A stretch of 57,383 nucleotides of DNA from Rhodomicrobium sp. R_RK_3 (GTDB lineage Bacteria; Pseudomonadota; Alphaproteobacteria; Rhizobiales; Rhodomicrobiaceae): positions 1-57,383 of the forward strand of contig NZ_MWLK01000012.1 of NCBI RefSeq assembly GCF_002198715.1, read 5' to 3'. The first letter of the stretch is position 1. Every line of letters starts with the position of its first letter. The notes under the pieces are model-generated. The model worked only from the letters and a program-made list of their open reading frames with translations, ran no database searches and was not told where the DNA came from. The position numbers were made by a program, and so were the translations under genes. Shown piece by piece: positions 45,123-51,619 of the stretch.

Positions 45123-45935
45123 TCAATCCCGCTTCGGTGCGAATTGCTCCAGGCGCTGGCCGGCGTTGATGATCCAGCCGAGGTCGTTGCGCATATAGGT
45201 CAGCAGGAACGAGCCGTACAGGACCAGCAGGATGACGAAAGTCAGGTTCTTCACCGTCAGCGACAGGATGAAGATGTTGAGCTGCGGCGCGGCGCGGGCG
45301 ACGAGAGCCAGCGAGATGTCGGCCAGGAGGAAGGCGATCACCATCGGCGACACCAGCAGCAGCCCCATGCCGAAAATCTGATCCAGCAATTGCAGGAGCA
45401 GCTCGCTCGCCTGCGCGCTGAAGATCGGCATGAACTCCAGGAGCGGCCAGACCGCATAGCTCTCATAGACGGTGCGCAGCGTCAGGCCGAGGCCGCCGCT
45501 GGCGAAATAGATCGCGACGATGACGATGGCGAAGAAGGTGCCGGTGATGTTGTTGGTGGTGGTCGACAGCGGGTCGACGATTTCGGCGAAGGTGGCGCCG
45601 CGCTGCAAATCGAGGATTTCGCCCGCCGCCTCGGCCGCCCAGATCGGAATGCCGAGCACGATGCCGATCAGAATGCCGACCATCACCTCCTTGAACAGGA
45701 TGGCGGCGACCTGGCCGAAAGGCATGTTCTGCGCCAGCATCAGGTCGACGAATAACGGGATCATCGGCAGCGAGAGCACCAGCGCGACGCCGGTGCGCAA
45801 GATGCCGGTGAGGCCGATGCGGGTGAAGGCCGGCATCACCGACACCATGCCGATCATGCGCGACAGCGCCATGCCCGAGGCGATCAGATAGATCTCGACC
45901 TTATGGACGTCGGTCAGCGCCAGCTCGGTGTTCAT
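45123..45935 (-). CDS. sctT: type III secretion export apparatus protein SctT
   Basis: A 270-residue membrane protein of the SctT/FliR family with about six to seven hydrophobic segments. The family pattern is clear in MPAFTRIGLTGILRTGVALVLSLP, KEVMVGILIGIVLGIPIWAAEAAGEILDLQRGA and LLLVSPMVIAFLLADISLALVARAAPQLNIF. SctT is part of the cone-shaped R-S-T export gate in the inner membrane. It resembles secretion rather than flagellar homologues by context: sctR, sctS and sctQ-like genes precede it and no flagellar genes are seen. Last gene of the minus-strand operon; the usual sctU partner does not follow. Confidence 0.92.
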   Translation of the reverse strand: MNTELALTDVHKVEIYLIASGMALSRMIGMVSVMPAFTRIGLTGILRTGVALVLSLPMIPLFVDLMLAQNMPFGQVAAILFKEVMVGILIGIVLGIPIWAAEAAGEILDLQRGATFAEIVDPLSTTTNNITGTFFAIVIVAIYFASGGLGLTLRTVYESYAVWPLLEFMPIFSAQASELLLQLLDQIFGMGLLLVSPMVIAFLLADISLALVARAAPQLNIFILSLTVKNLTFVILLVLYGSFLLTYMRNDLGWIINAGQRLEQFAPKRD

Positions 45936-45954
45936 GGCGCGGCACTCGGCCCGA

Positions 45955-46224
45955 TCACCGCGTCATCACCGCGAATTCGTTGAGCACGGTGGAGGTCTGG
46001 TCGGCGATGTTCTGGGCGAAGAACGGCCCCAGCAGCATGATGATGATCAAGGTGGCGATCAGCTTCACCGCCTGCGGCAAGGTCTGGTCGTGGATCTGCG
46101 TCAGCGCCTGCAACAGCCCGACCAGCACGCCGATGACGACGGCGGCGAGCAGCACCGGCGCCGACGTCCACAGCACGATCATCAACGCATTATTGACCTG
46201 TCCCAGCAATGCGTTCTCGAACAT
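45955..46224 (-). CDS. sctS: type III secretion export apparatus protein SctS
   Basis: An 89-residue protein with two transmembrane hairpin helices (LMIVLWTSAPVLLAAVVIGVLVGLLQAL and LPQAVKLIATLIIIMLLGPFF), separated by the TQIHDQT loop, exactly the SctS/FliQ pattern. It belongs to the export gate with SctR and SctT. It lies 17 bases after sctR and 19 before sctT in one operon. Confidence 0.94.
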   Translation of the reverse strand: MFENALLGQVNNALMIVLWTSAPVLLAAVVIGVLVGLLQALTQIHDQTLPQAVKLIATLIIIMLLGPFFAQNIADQTSTVLNEFAVMTR

Positions 46225-46241
46225 TTCGCGGCTCCTCGCCG

Positions 46242-46898
46242 TTAATTGGCGTAGCTCAGGATAAGCCCATGCAGCAGCCGTGACCAGCCGTCCACCGAGA
46301 CGAACAGGAACAGCTTGAGCGGGATCGAGATCAGCGTCGGCGACACCATGATCATGCCCATCGCCATCAGGATGTTGGAGACGATCAGGTCGATGACGAG
46401 GAACGGCAGATAGATCAGGAAGCCGATCTCGAAGGCCCGGGTCAGCTCCGAACTGACGAAAGAGGGCAGCAGGATCAGGATATCGTCGTCGCGGACTTCG
46501 GCCCTGGAATTCTGACCCCAGATGCGCTCGGTGGCGGCCAGGAAGAACTGGCGCTCATTGGGATGCGAGAAGCGGACCAGATAGTCCTTCACCGGCTGGC
46601 GCACGCGGGAGGCGGCTTCCTGGATGCCCTCGACCGTCTTGGTGTCGACCGGCACCGCCGTCAGCCGGCCGTAAATGTCGCCCAGCACCGGCGAGCTGAC
46701 ATAGAGCGTCAGCACCAGCGCGATGGCGTAGAGCACGAGGTTCGGCGGCGTCTGCTGGATGCCGAGCGCGTTGCGCACCAGGAACATCACGACCGAGATC
46801 TTCAGGAAGGCCGTCATCGTCACGACGAAGAGCGGGATCAGGCCGAACGCGATGAGCGTGACGAGGATCGGCAGAAGATTGAAGGGATTGTCAGCCAT
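46242..46898 (-). CDS. sctR: type III secretion export apparatus protein SctR
   Basis: A 218-residue SctR/FliP-family membrane protein. Hallmarks are PLFVVTMTAFLKISVVMFLVRNALGIQQTPPN, the periplasmic domain around residues 60-130, LPSFVSSELTRAFEIGFLIYLPFLVIDLIVSNILMAMGM and SPTLISIPLKLFLFVSVDGW. No signal peptide of the FliP type is visible, as expected for secretion-type SctR. It overlaps the SctQ-like gene before it by 8 bases, which implies translational coupling. Confidence 0.95.
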   Translation of the reverse strand: MADNPFNLLPILVTLIAFGLIPLFVVTMTAFLKISVVMFLVRNALGIQQTPPNLVLYAIALVLTLYVSSPVLGDIYGRLTAVPVDTKTVEGIQEAASRVRQPVKDYLVRFSHPNERQFFLAATERIWGQNSRAEVRDDDILILLPSFVSSELTRAFEIGFLIYLPFLVIDLIVSNILMAMGMIMVSPTLISIPLKLFLFVSVDGWSRLLHGLILSYAN

Positions 46899-47133
46899 CG
46901 GTGCTGAGCCTGGTCACCCGCACGGCCAGCTTGTCTCCGATCTTCACCAGCTCGCCAACGCCGATGCGCCGGCCGTTGGCCACGATGTCGATCACCTCGC
47001 CCGCGCTGCGCTCGATCGGCAGCAGGACGCCCGGCGCGAGGTCCTGCACCTCGCCCGCCTTCATCTCGATCTGTCCGGCCTGAAAAACGACGCGAACCTT
47101 GATCGATGCAAGATCACCGTCCTGTACTTGCAA
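46891..47133 (-). CDS. sctQ: stand-alone SpoA domain, SctQ C-terminal-type C-ring protein
   Basis: An 80-residue protein consisting of little more than one SpoA domain (IKVRVVFQAGQIEMKAGEVQDLAPGVLLPIERS, then VIDIVANGRRIGVGELVKIGDKLAVRVTRL), the C-terminal module of SctQ/FliN. Ordinary SctQ has about 300 residues with two such domains and a further N-terminal part; that part is not upstream, where only 170 non-coding bases lie before the next gene. In several systems a short SctQ-C form is made in addition and builds the sorting platform. The start is TTG at 47133, with GGGGGA upstream; it overlaps sctR by 8 bases. Confidence 0.85.
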   Translation of the reverse strand: MQVQDGDLASIKVRVVFQAGQIEMKAGEVQDLAPGVLLPIERSAGEVIDIVANGRRIGVGELVKIGDKLAVRVTRLSTDG

Positions 47134-47302
47134 AACGCACTGTCCCCCAACAGAACGCGGCGCCCGCGAGGCGTCCCGCGATCACTCTCCCCATAGTCAC
47201 TAGAAGAGGGCTTCCACGCCGAGCCGCGGCAGGAAAGCCCTCCCATGCATAGTCTCGTCTTGATGTGGCGCCCCCGGCTTGGAGGCGCCGCGGCCGGGCG
47301 GC

Positions 47303-47833
47303 CTACTGGCCGTGCAGCAAGGTCGTGGTCGACTTGCTCACATTGGCGGTCGCCGTGCCGATGAAGCTGGTCTCGAAGCCGAAGCTCAACAGCTCGGATA
47401 GCAATTGGATGGCCCGGTCGAGCTCGGCGCCGGAGACGGCGGGCGTCACCTTGGCGGCATGCTCGCGCACCGGAGCGGCGGGCTCGAAATAATGTTCGGC
47501 CGGACCCGGGTTGAACACCGCATGCTGCAGGCCGCCCTGGTTGTCCGAGAGCGACAGGCCGGAGCTTTCACTCATCGTAGGCACCTTTCCGCCCGTGAGA
47601 TTTTGAAGTCTGCTCGCACGATCCAGATAATTCTTGAGAACCGACAGCACTTCGCTGCCGAGGGCCGCCGGATTGGCGATCTCATGCCCATAGGAGCCTT
47701 GGATCTGCAGTCGCGAAATATATTCGACGAGCTTGTGCTCCATCGCGACGGAGATATTCTGCGTCGGCATTTCGATGTCGCGGGTCGGCACGTTCAGCGC
47801 CGGCTGGACCGAGACGGGCAGAGAAGGTTGCAT
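47303..47833 (-). CDS. probable type III secretion inner-rod protein, SctI-like
   Basis: A 176-residue protein. The C-terminal segment FGFETSFIGTATANVSKSTTTLLHGQ has the pattern of SctI/YscI/PrgJ inner-rod proteins (amphipathic helix ending in V-S-x(5)-L-x(3)-Q), which contact the export gate. The 150-residue part before it is longer than in ordinary SctI and has no recognised domain. No signal peptide. Within the operon it lies between a 58-residue unknown and the SctQ-like gene. The assignment rests on the C-terminal pattern and the context, so moderate confidence. Confidence 0.55.
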   Translation of the reverse strand: MQPSLPVSVQPALNVPTRDIEMPTQNISVAMEHKLVEYISRLQIQGSYGHEIANPAALGSEVLSVLKNYLDRASRLQNLTGGKVPTMSESSGLSLSDNQGGLQHAVFNPGPAEHYFEPAAPVREHAAKVTPAVSGAELDRAIQLLSELLSFGFETSFIGTATANVSKSTTTLLHGQ

Positions 47834-47866
47834 CCGGTTTCACCCCCTGAAGCGAGACGTTAAGCT

Positions 47867-48043
47867 CTAGGATTCCAGCTCGGCATTGGCTTCGGCGAAT
47901 TGGGTGAGCGTCTGGCTCATGATGTTCGAGCCGACCATGATGCCCGCCGTCACGATCGCATTCGTCAAAGCCTCGTCGAACTGCGCGTCGAACGACTGGT
48001 CCGCCGCTGCCGCGGGCGTCGCATTCGGGTCAATAGGGTCCAT
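47867..48043 (-). CDS. small type III secretion-locus protein, function unknown
   Basis: A 58-residue protein, first half polar and Ala/Pro/Asp-rich, second half an amphipathic helix rich in Ala, Ile, Thr and Met (ALTNAIVTAGIMVGSNIMSQT) ending in Glu. Size and composition are in the range of small needle or chaperone-type proteins of type III systems, but I cannot assign it. The ATG at 48043 follows GAGAGG; an upstream start at 48070 would add nine residues. It lies between the SctI-like and secretin-domain genes in the operon. Confidence 0.6.
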   Translation of the reverse strand: MDPIDPNATPAAAADQSFDAQFDEALTNAIVTAGIMVGSNIMSQTLTQFAEANAELES

Positions 48044-48171
48044 TCCGCACCTCTCCCAGATCACGTCCATGAAGCCATGTTTGCATCACGGACTATCTCA
48101 GTCAACTGCCGATCTATCGATAAATTGCCAATAAAACATTTTCGACGTGCAATCGTGCGAACGATATCTGC

Positions 48172-48777
48172 CTACCATCCGCCCCGGAAAACCCGGACCT
48201 CGACGGCGTCCTTCAAATCGACCTCGCGGGCCGTCCGCTGCTTTCCCGATGCCTCGATGATTGAAACTGTTTTGCGAATTTGCGAGCGATAGGCCGGGGG
48301 GCCGGAGACCCACAACATGCCTCCATTATCGGCAGCGCGGAGTGCAAAACGGGCATCCGTCATGCCGAGCTCGCCCAGCCGGCGCAGAATGTCACCGGTC
48401 TTGGCCTTGTCGAGCGTGATGACTTCGGTCTGGATGTCCTCGAGCGCCGCGATGTGCAGCACGGTGCCGTCGAAATACCAGACGAGGCCGTAGCTGTCGC
48501 AGAAGCGCTGCAGGAAGTCCTGCGCGGTTCCGCCTTTGGTCGAGGCGAGCGGGCCGCGAATGCGGCGCGCGCCGACCGTCGGCGCGATCTGCGTCGGCAC
48601 ATTGGCGTTGCGGCCGAATTCGACCAGGACATCGCGAATATCCTGATCGACAATGAGATATTTATAGGAAGCCGCGCCCCATTTGGCGTCGGCGGCGGAG
48701 GCGGGGGATGGCAGGAAAGAGGCGCCGAGGAGCAGAACGCTGCCGATTATACCGAATGACCCCGCAGCCTTCGTCAT
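48172..48777 (-). CDS. NolW/RhcC1-like secretin N-terminal domain protein
   Basis: A 201-residue exported protein. A signal peptide spans about 1-28 (cleavage after SPASA). Residues about 35-110 are a secretin N0 domain (YKYLIVDQDIRDVLVEFGRNANVPTQI, AQDFLQRFCDSYGLVWYFDGTVLHI) and about 115-185 an N1 ring-building domain. The chain stops there, with no outer-membrane beta-barrel secretin domain. Rhizobial systems split SctC into NolW/RhcC1 and RhcC2; this gene is like the first half, and the second is not in the window. It is the first gene of the minus-strand operon. Confidence 0.85.
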   Translation of the reverse strand: MTKAAGSFGIIGSVLLLGASFLPSPASAADAKWGAASYKYLIVDQDIRDVLVEFGRNANVPTQIAPTVGARRIRGPLASTKGGTAQDFLQRFCDSYGLVWYFDGTVLHIAALEDIQTEVITLDKAKTGDILRRLGELGMTDARFALRAADNGGMLWVSGPPAYRSQIRKTVSIIEASGKQRTAREVDLKDAVEVRVFRGGW

Positions 48778-48838
48778 TACGACGCATCCCCATACATCGA
48801 ACTACACCTAAAGCTCGTAAATACAAGCACCCGCTTCT

Positions 48839-48867
48839 TGTATAACGTGCAATGCACTGCGAGGCAA
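48839..48867 (-). promoter_or_regulatory. promoter of the secretin-domain to sctT operon
   Basis: On the minus strand TTGCCT (48867-48862) and TATACA (48844-48839) are separated by 17 bases, an ideal spacing, about 60 bases upstream of the ATG at 48777. Confidence 0.55.
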
Positions 48868-48888
48868 CAGCGCTTACTCGCCTGTTGC
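48864..48888. promoter_or_regulatory. inverted repeat overlapping the minus-strand -35 box
   Basis: GCAACAG (48864-48870) and CTGTTGC (48882-48888) are perfect inverted arms with 11 bases between, lying on the -35 element; a candidate operator. Confidence 0.5.
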
Positions 48889-48891
48889 AAG

Positions 48892-48909
48892 ATGTCAAAA
48901 TAGTGACAT
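48892..48909. promoter_or_regulatory. inverted repeat upstream of the minus-strand promoter
   Basis: ATGTCA (48892-48897) and TGACAT (48904-48909) are perfect inverted arms around a 6-base spacer; a candidate second operator, four bases from the first repeat. Confidence 0.5.
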
Positions 48910-49027
48910 TCCCCTGCGCAAATAAAGAGCAGCCCGCTGAGGCGCTTGAATTTCCATAATTTCCGGGTTTATGAAAAATATGCGTGACTGGTTGGCAAAA
49001 CGCCGTCGAAACGTCGGCTATTGTTGA

Positions 49028-49056
49028 TTGACACGTTCTGGCACGGTTGCTACTCT
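49028..49056 (+). promoter_or_regulatory. promoter of the small protein-sctD operon
   Basis: TTGACA (49028-49033), a 17-base spacer and TACTCT (49051-49056); the ATG of the first gene lies 87 bases further on. Confidence 0.6.
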
Positions 49057-49142
49057 TCCGGTGTATTGTTGTGGGCTCATGCATCCGCATGATCAGGCAG
49101 CAGGCGGGCATACATCTCTTAAGTCTTCGAGGAGAGTGTACT

Positions 49143-49304
49143 ATGGCAGATCCAGCAGGCGGCGTTTCCGCCGGTCAGCAGGCGGCACTAGACGACCTGG
49201 AACGCATCCTGACGCAAGCGCTCGTCGCGAGCACGAAGTCGTCTGAGATTCAGGCTGACAAGAACACCGCGAGAAAAATCGTCGACGGTGCGGCTGTCCG
49301 CTAA
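49143..49304 (+). CDS. 53-residue type III secretion-locus protein, function unknown
   Basis: A 53-residue protein, essentially one helix (AGQQAALDDLERILTQALVASTKSSEIQADKNTARKIVDGAA). A strong GAGGAGAG site precedes the ATG, and it is the first gene of the plus-strand operon, 73 bases before sctD. Needle proteins (SctF) are small and helical, but usually 70-85 residues with a hydrophobic C-terminal end, which is lacking here. It could be a needle-like subunit, a chaperone or an effector fragment. Not assigned. Confidence 0.6.
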   Translation: MADPAGGVSAGQQAALDDLERILTQALVASTKSSEIQADKNTARKIVDGAAVR

Positions 49305-49376
49305 GGTTTCGAGCATGCGGTGGTGCCGGTTCGCCGGCCCCACCCACGGTGTATCAACCGAGAAAAGTTGCGGCGC

Positions 49377-50327
49377 ATGAGCGAAACGAAGTCTCTGTCG
49401 CGCACCGCATCGCCTGAGCTACAGCTTGAGGTTGTCGGGGGGCTCCATTCGGGTGTCCGGCTTTCACTGGCCGATGGTGACTATTCCATCGGGTCCAAGG
49501 CCGGAGCCGACATCGTTCTCCGTGACGACGGCGTCGCCTCCCAGCATGTGATCATCTGCATCGACGGCAATGACATTCGCGCCGAAGCCATCGGCGGGAC
49601 CCTGCGCGTCGGCGATGAGGAGATCGAATTTGGGCATGGCTGCCGTCTGCGCCTGCCGACTGTGCTCACGATCGGATCCGCGTCCATCCAACTGACCAGC
49701 GATCGCAAAACCAGCGGCCTTGCCGGCGGTTTCCCGATCCTGTCGAAACTTGCCGACCGGCCCGCCATCACGGCCGGCGTGCTGGGCGTTGCCCTGGCCA
49801 CCACCATCGCCTGGCACGGGTTGCAGGCGACACCGGCGGACGGGGACGGCCAGGCCGAACTGGCGATGGCGGCGAGCCGGTCCGACGCCGCCTCGGCGAG
49901 CCTTCCCGCGGGCGGCGGCGGCCTGGAAGTCAGCGCCGACGACGCAGCCCGGGCCTTGCAGGACAAGCTGCGCATTGCCGGCATCGAGACCATCAGCATC
50001 GCGACCGACGGGCCGCATCTGACCGCCACCGGCCGGCTGCCGGAGAACCGGGCGACCGACTGGACGACGATCCAGCGCTGGTTCGACAAGACCTATTCGC
50101 CGCGCATGAATCTGTCGGCGAATGTCGCGAGCGATCCGGCCTCGGCCAAGCCGGCCGTGCGCCTGCAGGCGATCTGGTTCGGCGAGCGTCCCTATATCAT
50201 TGCCGAAAACGGCTCCCGCTATTATCAAGGAGCGATCCTCGACAATGGCTGGATCCTGCAGGAGATCGGCGAGGATCGGGTGATGTTGAAAAAGGGCGAA
50301 GAGAATTTGACGCTGACCTACCGGTGA
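49377..50327 (+). CDS. sctD: type III secretion inner-membrane ring protein SctD
   Basis: A 316-residue protein with the SctD order: N-terminal cytoplasmic FHA domain at about residues 13-105 (LQLEVVGGLHSGVRLSLADGDYSIGSKAGADIVLRDDGVASQHV), one transmembrane helix around 132-152 (AITAGVLGVALATTIAWHGL), and a periplasmic part with BON-like segments (AARALQDKLRIAGIETISIATDGPHLTATGRLP). SctD forms the outer layer of the inner-membrane ring together with SctJ, which is absent here. The ATG at 49377 is chosen over an upstream start because it gives the family N-terminus. Confidence 0.88.
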   Translation: MSETKSLSRTASPELQLEVVGGLHSGVRLSLADGDYSIGSKAGADIVLRDDGVASQHVIICIDGNDIRAEAIGGTLRVGDEEIEFGHGCRLRLPTVLTIGSASIQLTSDRKTSGLAGGFPILSKLADRPAITAGVLGVALATTIAWHGLQATPADGDGQAELAMAASRSDAASASLPAGGGGLEVSADDAARALQDKLRIAGIETISIATDGPHLTATGRLPENRATDWTTIQRWFDKTYSPRMNLSANVASDPASAKPAVRLQAIWFGERPYIIAENGSRYYQGAILDNGWILQEIGEDRVMLKKGEENLTLTYR

Positions 50328-50364
50328 CCTCCGGTCGGGCGTGTTTCGCTAAGCGGGCCAGTGC

Positions 50365-50739
50365 ATGAGCTTGAAGACGACAAGAATCGAAGGCCAGCGC
50401 CTCGACATCGTGCTGCAGCGGATCCGCGAGCGCGAAGCGCCGAGCGCCGTTCTCGACATCGAGTCCACCGAGGAATTCGGCCGGGAGGGCGTCTTCGACC
50501 GCCTGCCGATGACCTCGGTGGAGGCTTCGCTGATCGACTTCATCATGCCGCTGATTTCGAACCCCTCGATCTTCTACGAGAGCAACATGATCCTGCTCCT
50601 GGAATATCTGCGGGACGATGTGCTGCCCTCGCTCGACGGCAATGACGAGTTGAAGGAGCTGGCCACCAAGGTCGTCGACGAAGAGCTCGACCGCCACGAA
50701 TTCGTCCGCGAGCACCGCCTGGCGAGCATCGCAACCTGA
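50365..50739 (+). CDS. 124-residue unknown protein, third gene of the sctD operon
   Basis: A 124-residue acidic, helical protein without membrane segment or signal (SVEASLIDFIMPLISNPSIFYESNMILLLEYLRDDVLPSLDGNDEL, ending VVDEELDRHEFVREHR). It begins 38 bases after sctD and is probably co-transcribed. The position suggests a sorting-platform or accessory role (SctK/SctL-like proteins or a chaperone), but I see no motif that proves it. Family not recognised. Confidence 0.65.
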   Translation: MSLKTTRIEGQRLDIVLQRIREREAPSAVLDIESTEEFGREGVFDRLPMTSVEASLIDFIMPLISNPSIFYESNMILLLEYLRDDVLPSLDGNDELKELATKVVDEELDRHEFVREHRLASIAT

Positions 50740-50868
50740 GCGAACGCCGGCGCGGTCGGCCCCGACGCGCCACCAACAAGCAGCCTGGCCCCGCGCCCAC
50801 GGCGCTAGGCGGCGCTGCTGGCGCGGTCACTCACCGGCACGCGTTTGTTGCCGACCCTCCCCTTGTCT

Positions 50869-50952
50869 TGTCATTCCCGCGAAGGCGGGAATCCAGCATC
50901 CTTGAGGAGCCTGCGGTGACGCGGCTGGATTCCCGCCTTCGCGGGAATGACA
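50869..50952. repeat. perfect palindromic element, family A type
   Basis: Inverted arms of 29 bases each: TGTCATTCCCGCGAAGGCGG... at 50869-50897 and its exact reverse complement at 50924-50952, with a 26-base centre. Sits at the right end of the type III locus, between convergent genes, where it could also terminate transcription. Confidence 0.9.
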
Positions 50953-50999
50953 AAAGGGGGGCGTTTGCGCCCGGCGTTTCCGGCTAGAATGATCCCACC

Positions 51000-51509
51000 C
51001 TAGCCCGCGCGGGCCATGCTGACGGCGATGGCCGGGGCGTTGCGCAGCGTCTGGTAGACGACGCAATAGCGCTCGGTGAGCTTGAGCAGCGTGTCGCGCT
51101 GCTCCTGGGTCAGGTCGCCGTCGATGTCGAAGGCGAGGCGGATGTCGCGGAAGCCGACCGGCGCGTCCTTGGCGACGCCCAGCGTGCCGCGAAAATCCAG
51201 ATCGCCCTCGGCGCGCACCTTCGACCGCCCGATCTCCATGCCGAGCGCGGTGGCGACGGCATTCAGCGTGACGCCGGCGCAGGCGACCAGCGCTTCAAGC
51301 AGCATGTCGCCCGAGCAGGCATGGAAGCCGGTGCCGCCGGTCGCCGGATGCAGGCCCGCCTCGATCAGCGCCTTGGAGGTCTGCACCGAGCAGGTCACGC
51401 CCTCGCCGACATGCCCCTCCGCCTTCAGCGTGATGACCGCCGCCTCCGGCGTCTCGCGATAGCGCTCCTTGATCGGGGCCTGCAGGGATTTCAGGGCGTC
51501 TGCGTCCAT
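51000..51509 (-). CDS. OsmC-family peroxidase-like protein
   Basis: A 169-residue OsmC/Ohr-family protein. The two redox cysteines are in GFHACSGDMLLEALVACAGVTLNAV, the family's core helix. OsmC and Ohr proteins reduce organic hydroperoxides in the cytoplasm. The frame is open for 440 residues upstream across another gene's opposite frame, but the ATG at 51509 follows GAGGAA and gives the normal family length. It lies 111 bases downstream of the LuxR-type gene on the same strand. Confidence 0.92.
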   Translation of the reverse strand: MDADALKSLQAPIKERYRETPEAAVITLKAEGHVGEGVTCSVQTSKALIEAGLHPATGGTGFHACSGDMLLEALVACAGVTLNAVATALGMEIGRSKVRAEGDLDFRGTLGVAKDAPVGFRDIRLAFDIDGDLTQEQRDTLLKLTERYCVVYQTLRNAPAIAVSMARAG

Positions 51510-51619
51510 GGTGGTTCCTCCGCGGCTGTTGCGGCCGCTTTTGCGATGCGTATGGGATTGTGGCGGAAGCTTAATCGGCTGCGGCGAAAATGTCACCGCC
51601 CCTCCACGCGGCACCCGCC

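Larger units (their letters stand above)
48778..49142. promoter_or_regulatory. divergent promoter region of the type III secretion operons
   Basis: A 365-base region between the two divergent operons. It contains a minus-strand promoter (48839-48867), two inverted repeats (48864-48888 and 48892-48909) and a plus-strand promoter (49028-49056). It is AT-richer than the genes around it. Confidence 0.7.

Noticed and set aside
45123-46898. Flagellar fliP-fliQ-fliR
   Set aside because: Adjacent genes encode a secretin N-domain, an FHA-type SctD and a SctI-like protein, and SctR lacks the FliP-type signal peptide; no flagellar gene is in the window.
49039-49052. Possible sigma-54 promoter CTGGCACG-GTTGCT before the sctD operon
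   Set aside because: The spacing between the GG and GC elements is three bases too short for sigma-54, while a TTGACA-17-TACTCT promoter fits at the same place.
29462-50952. CRISPR array from the recurring short palindromic repeats
   Set aside because: The copies are kilobases apart, each is itself a long palindrome, and there are no regular spacers or cas genes.
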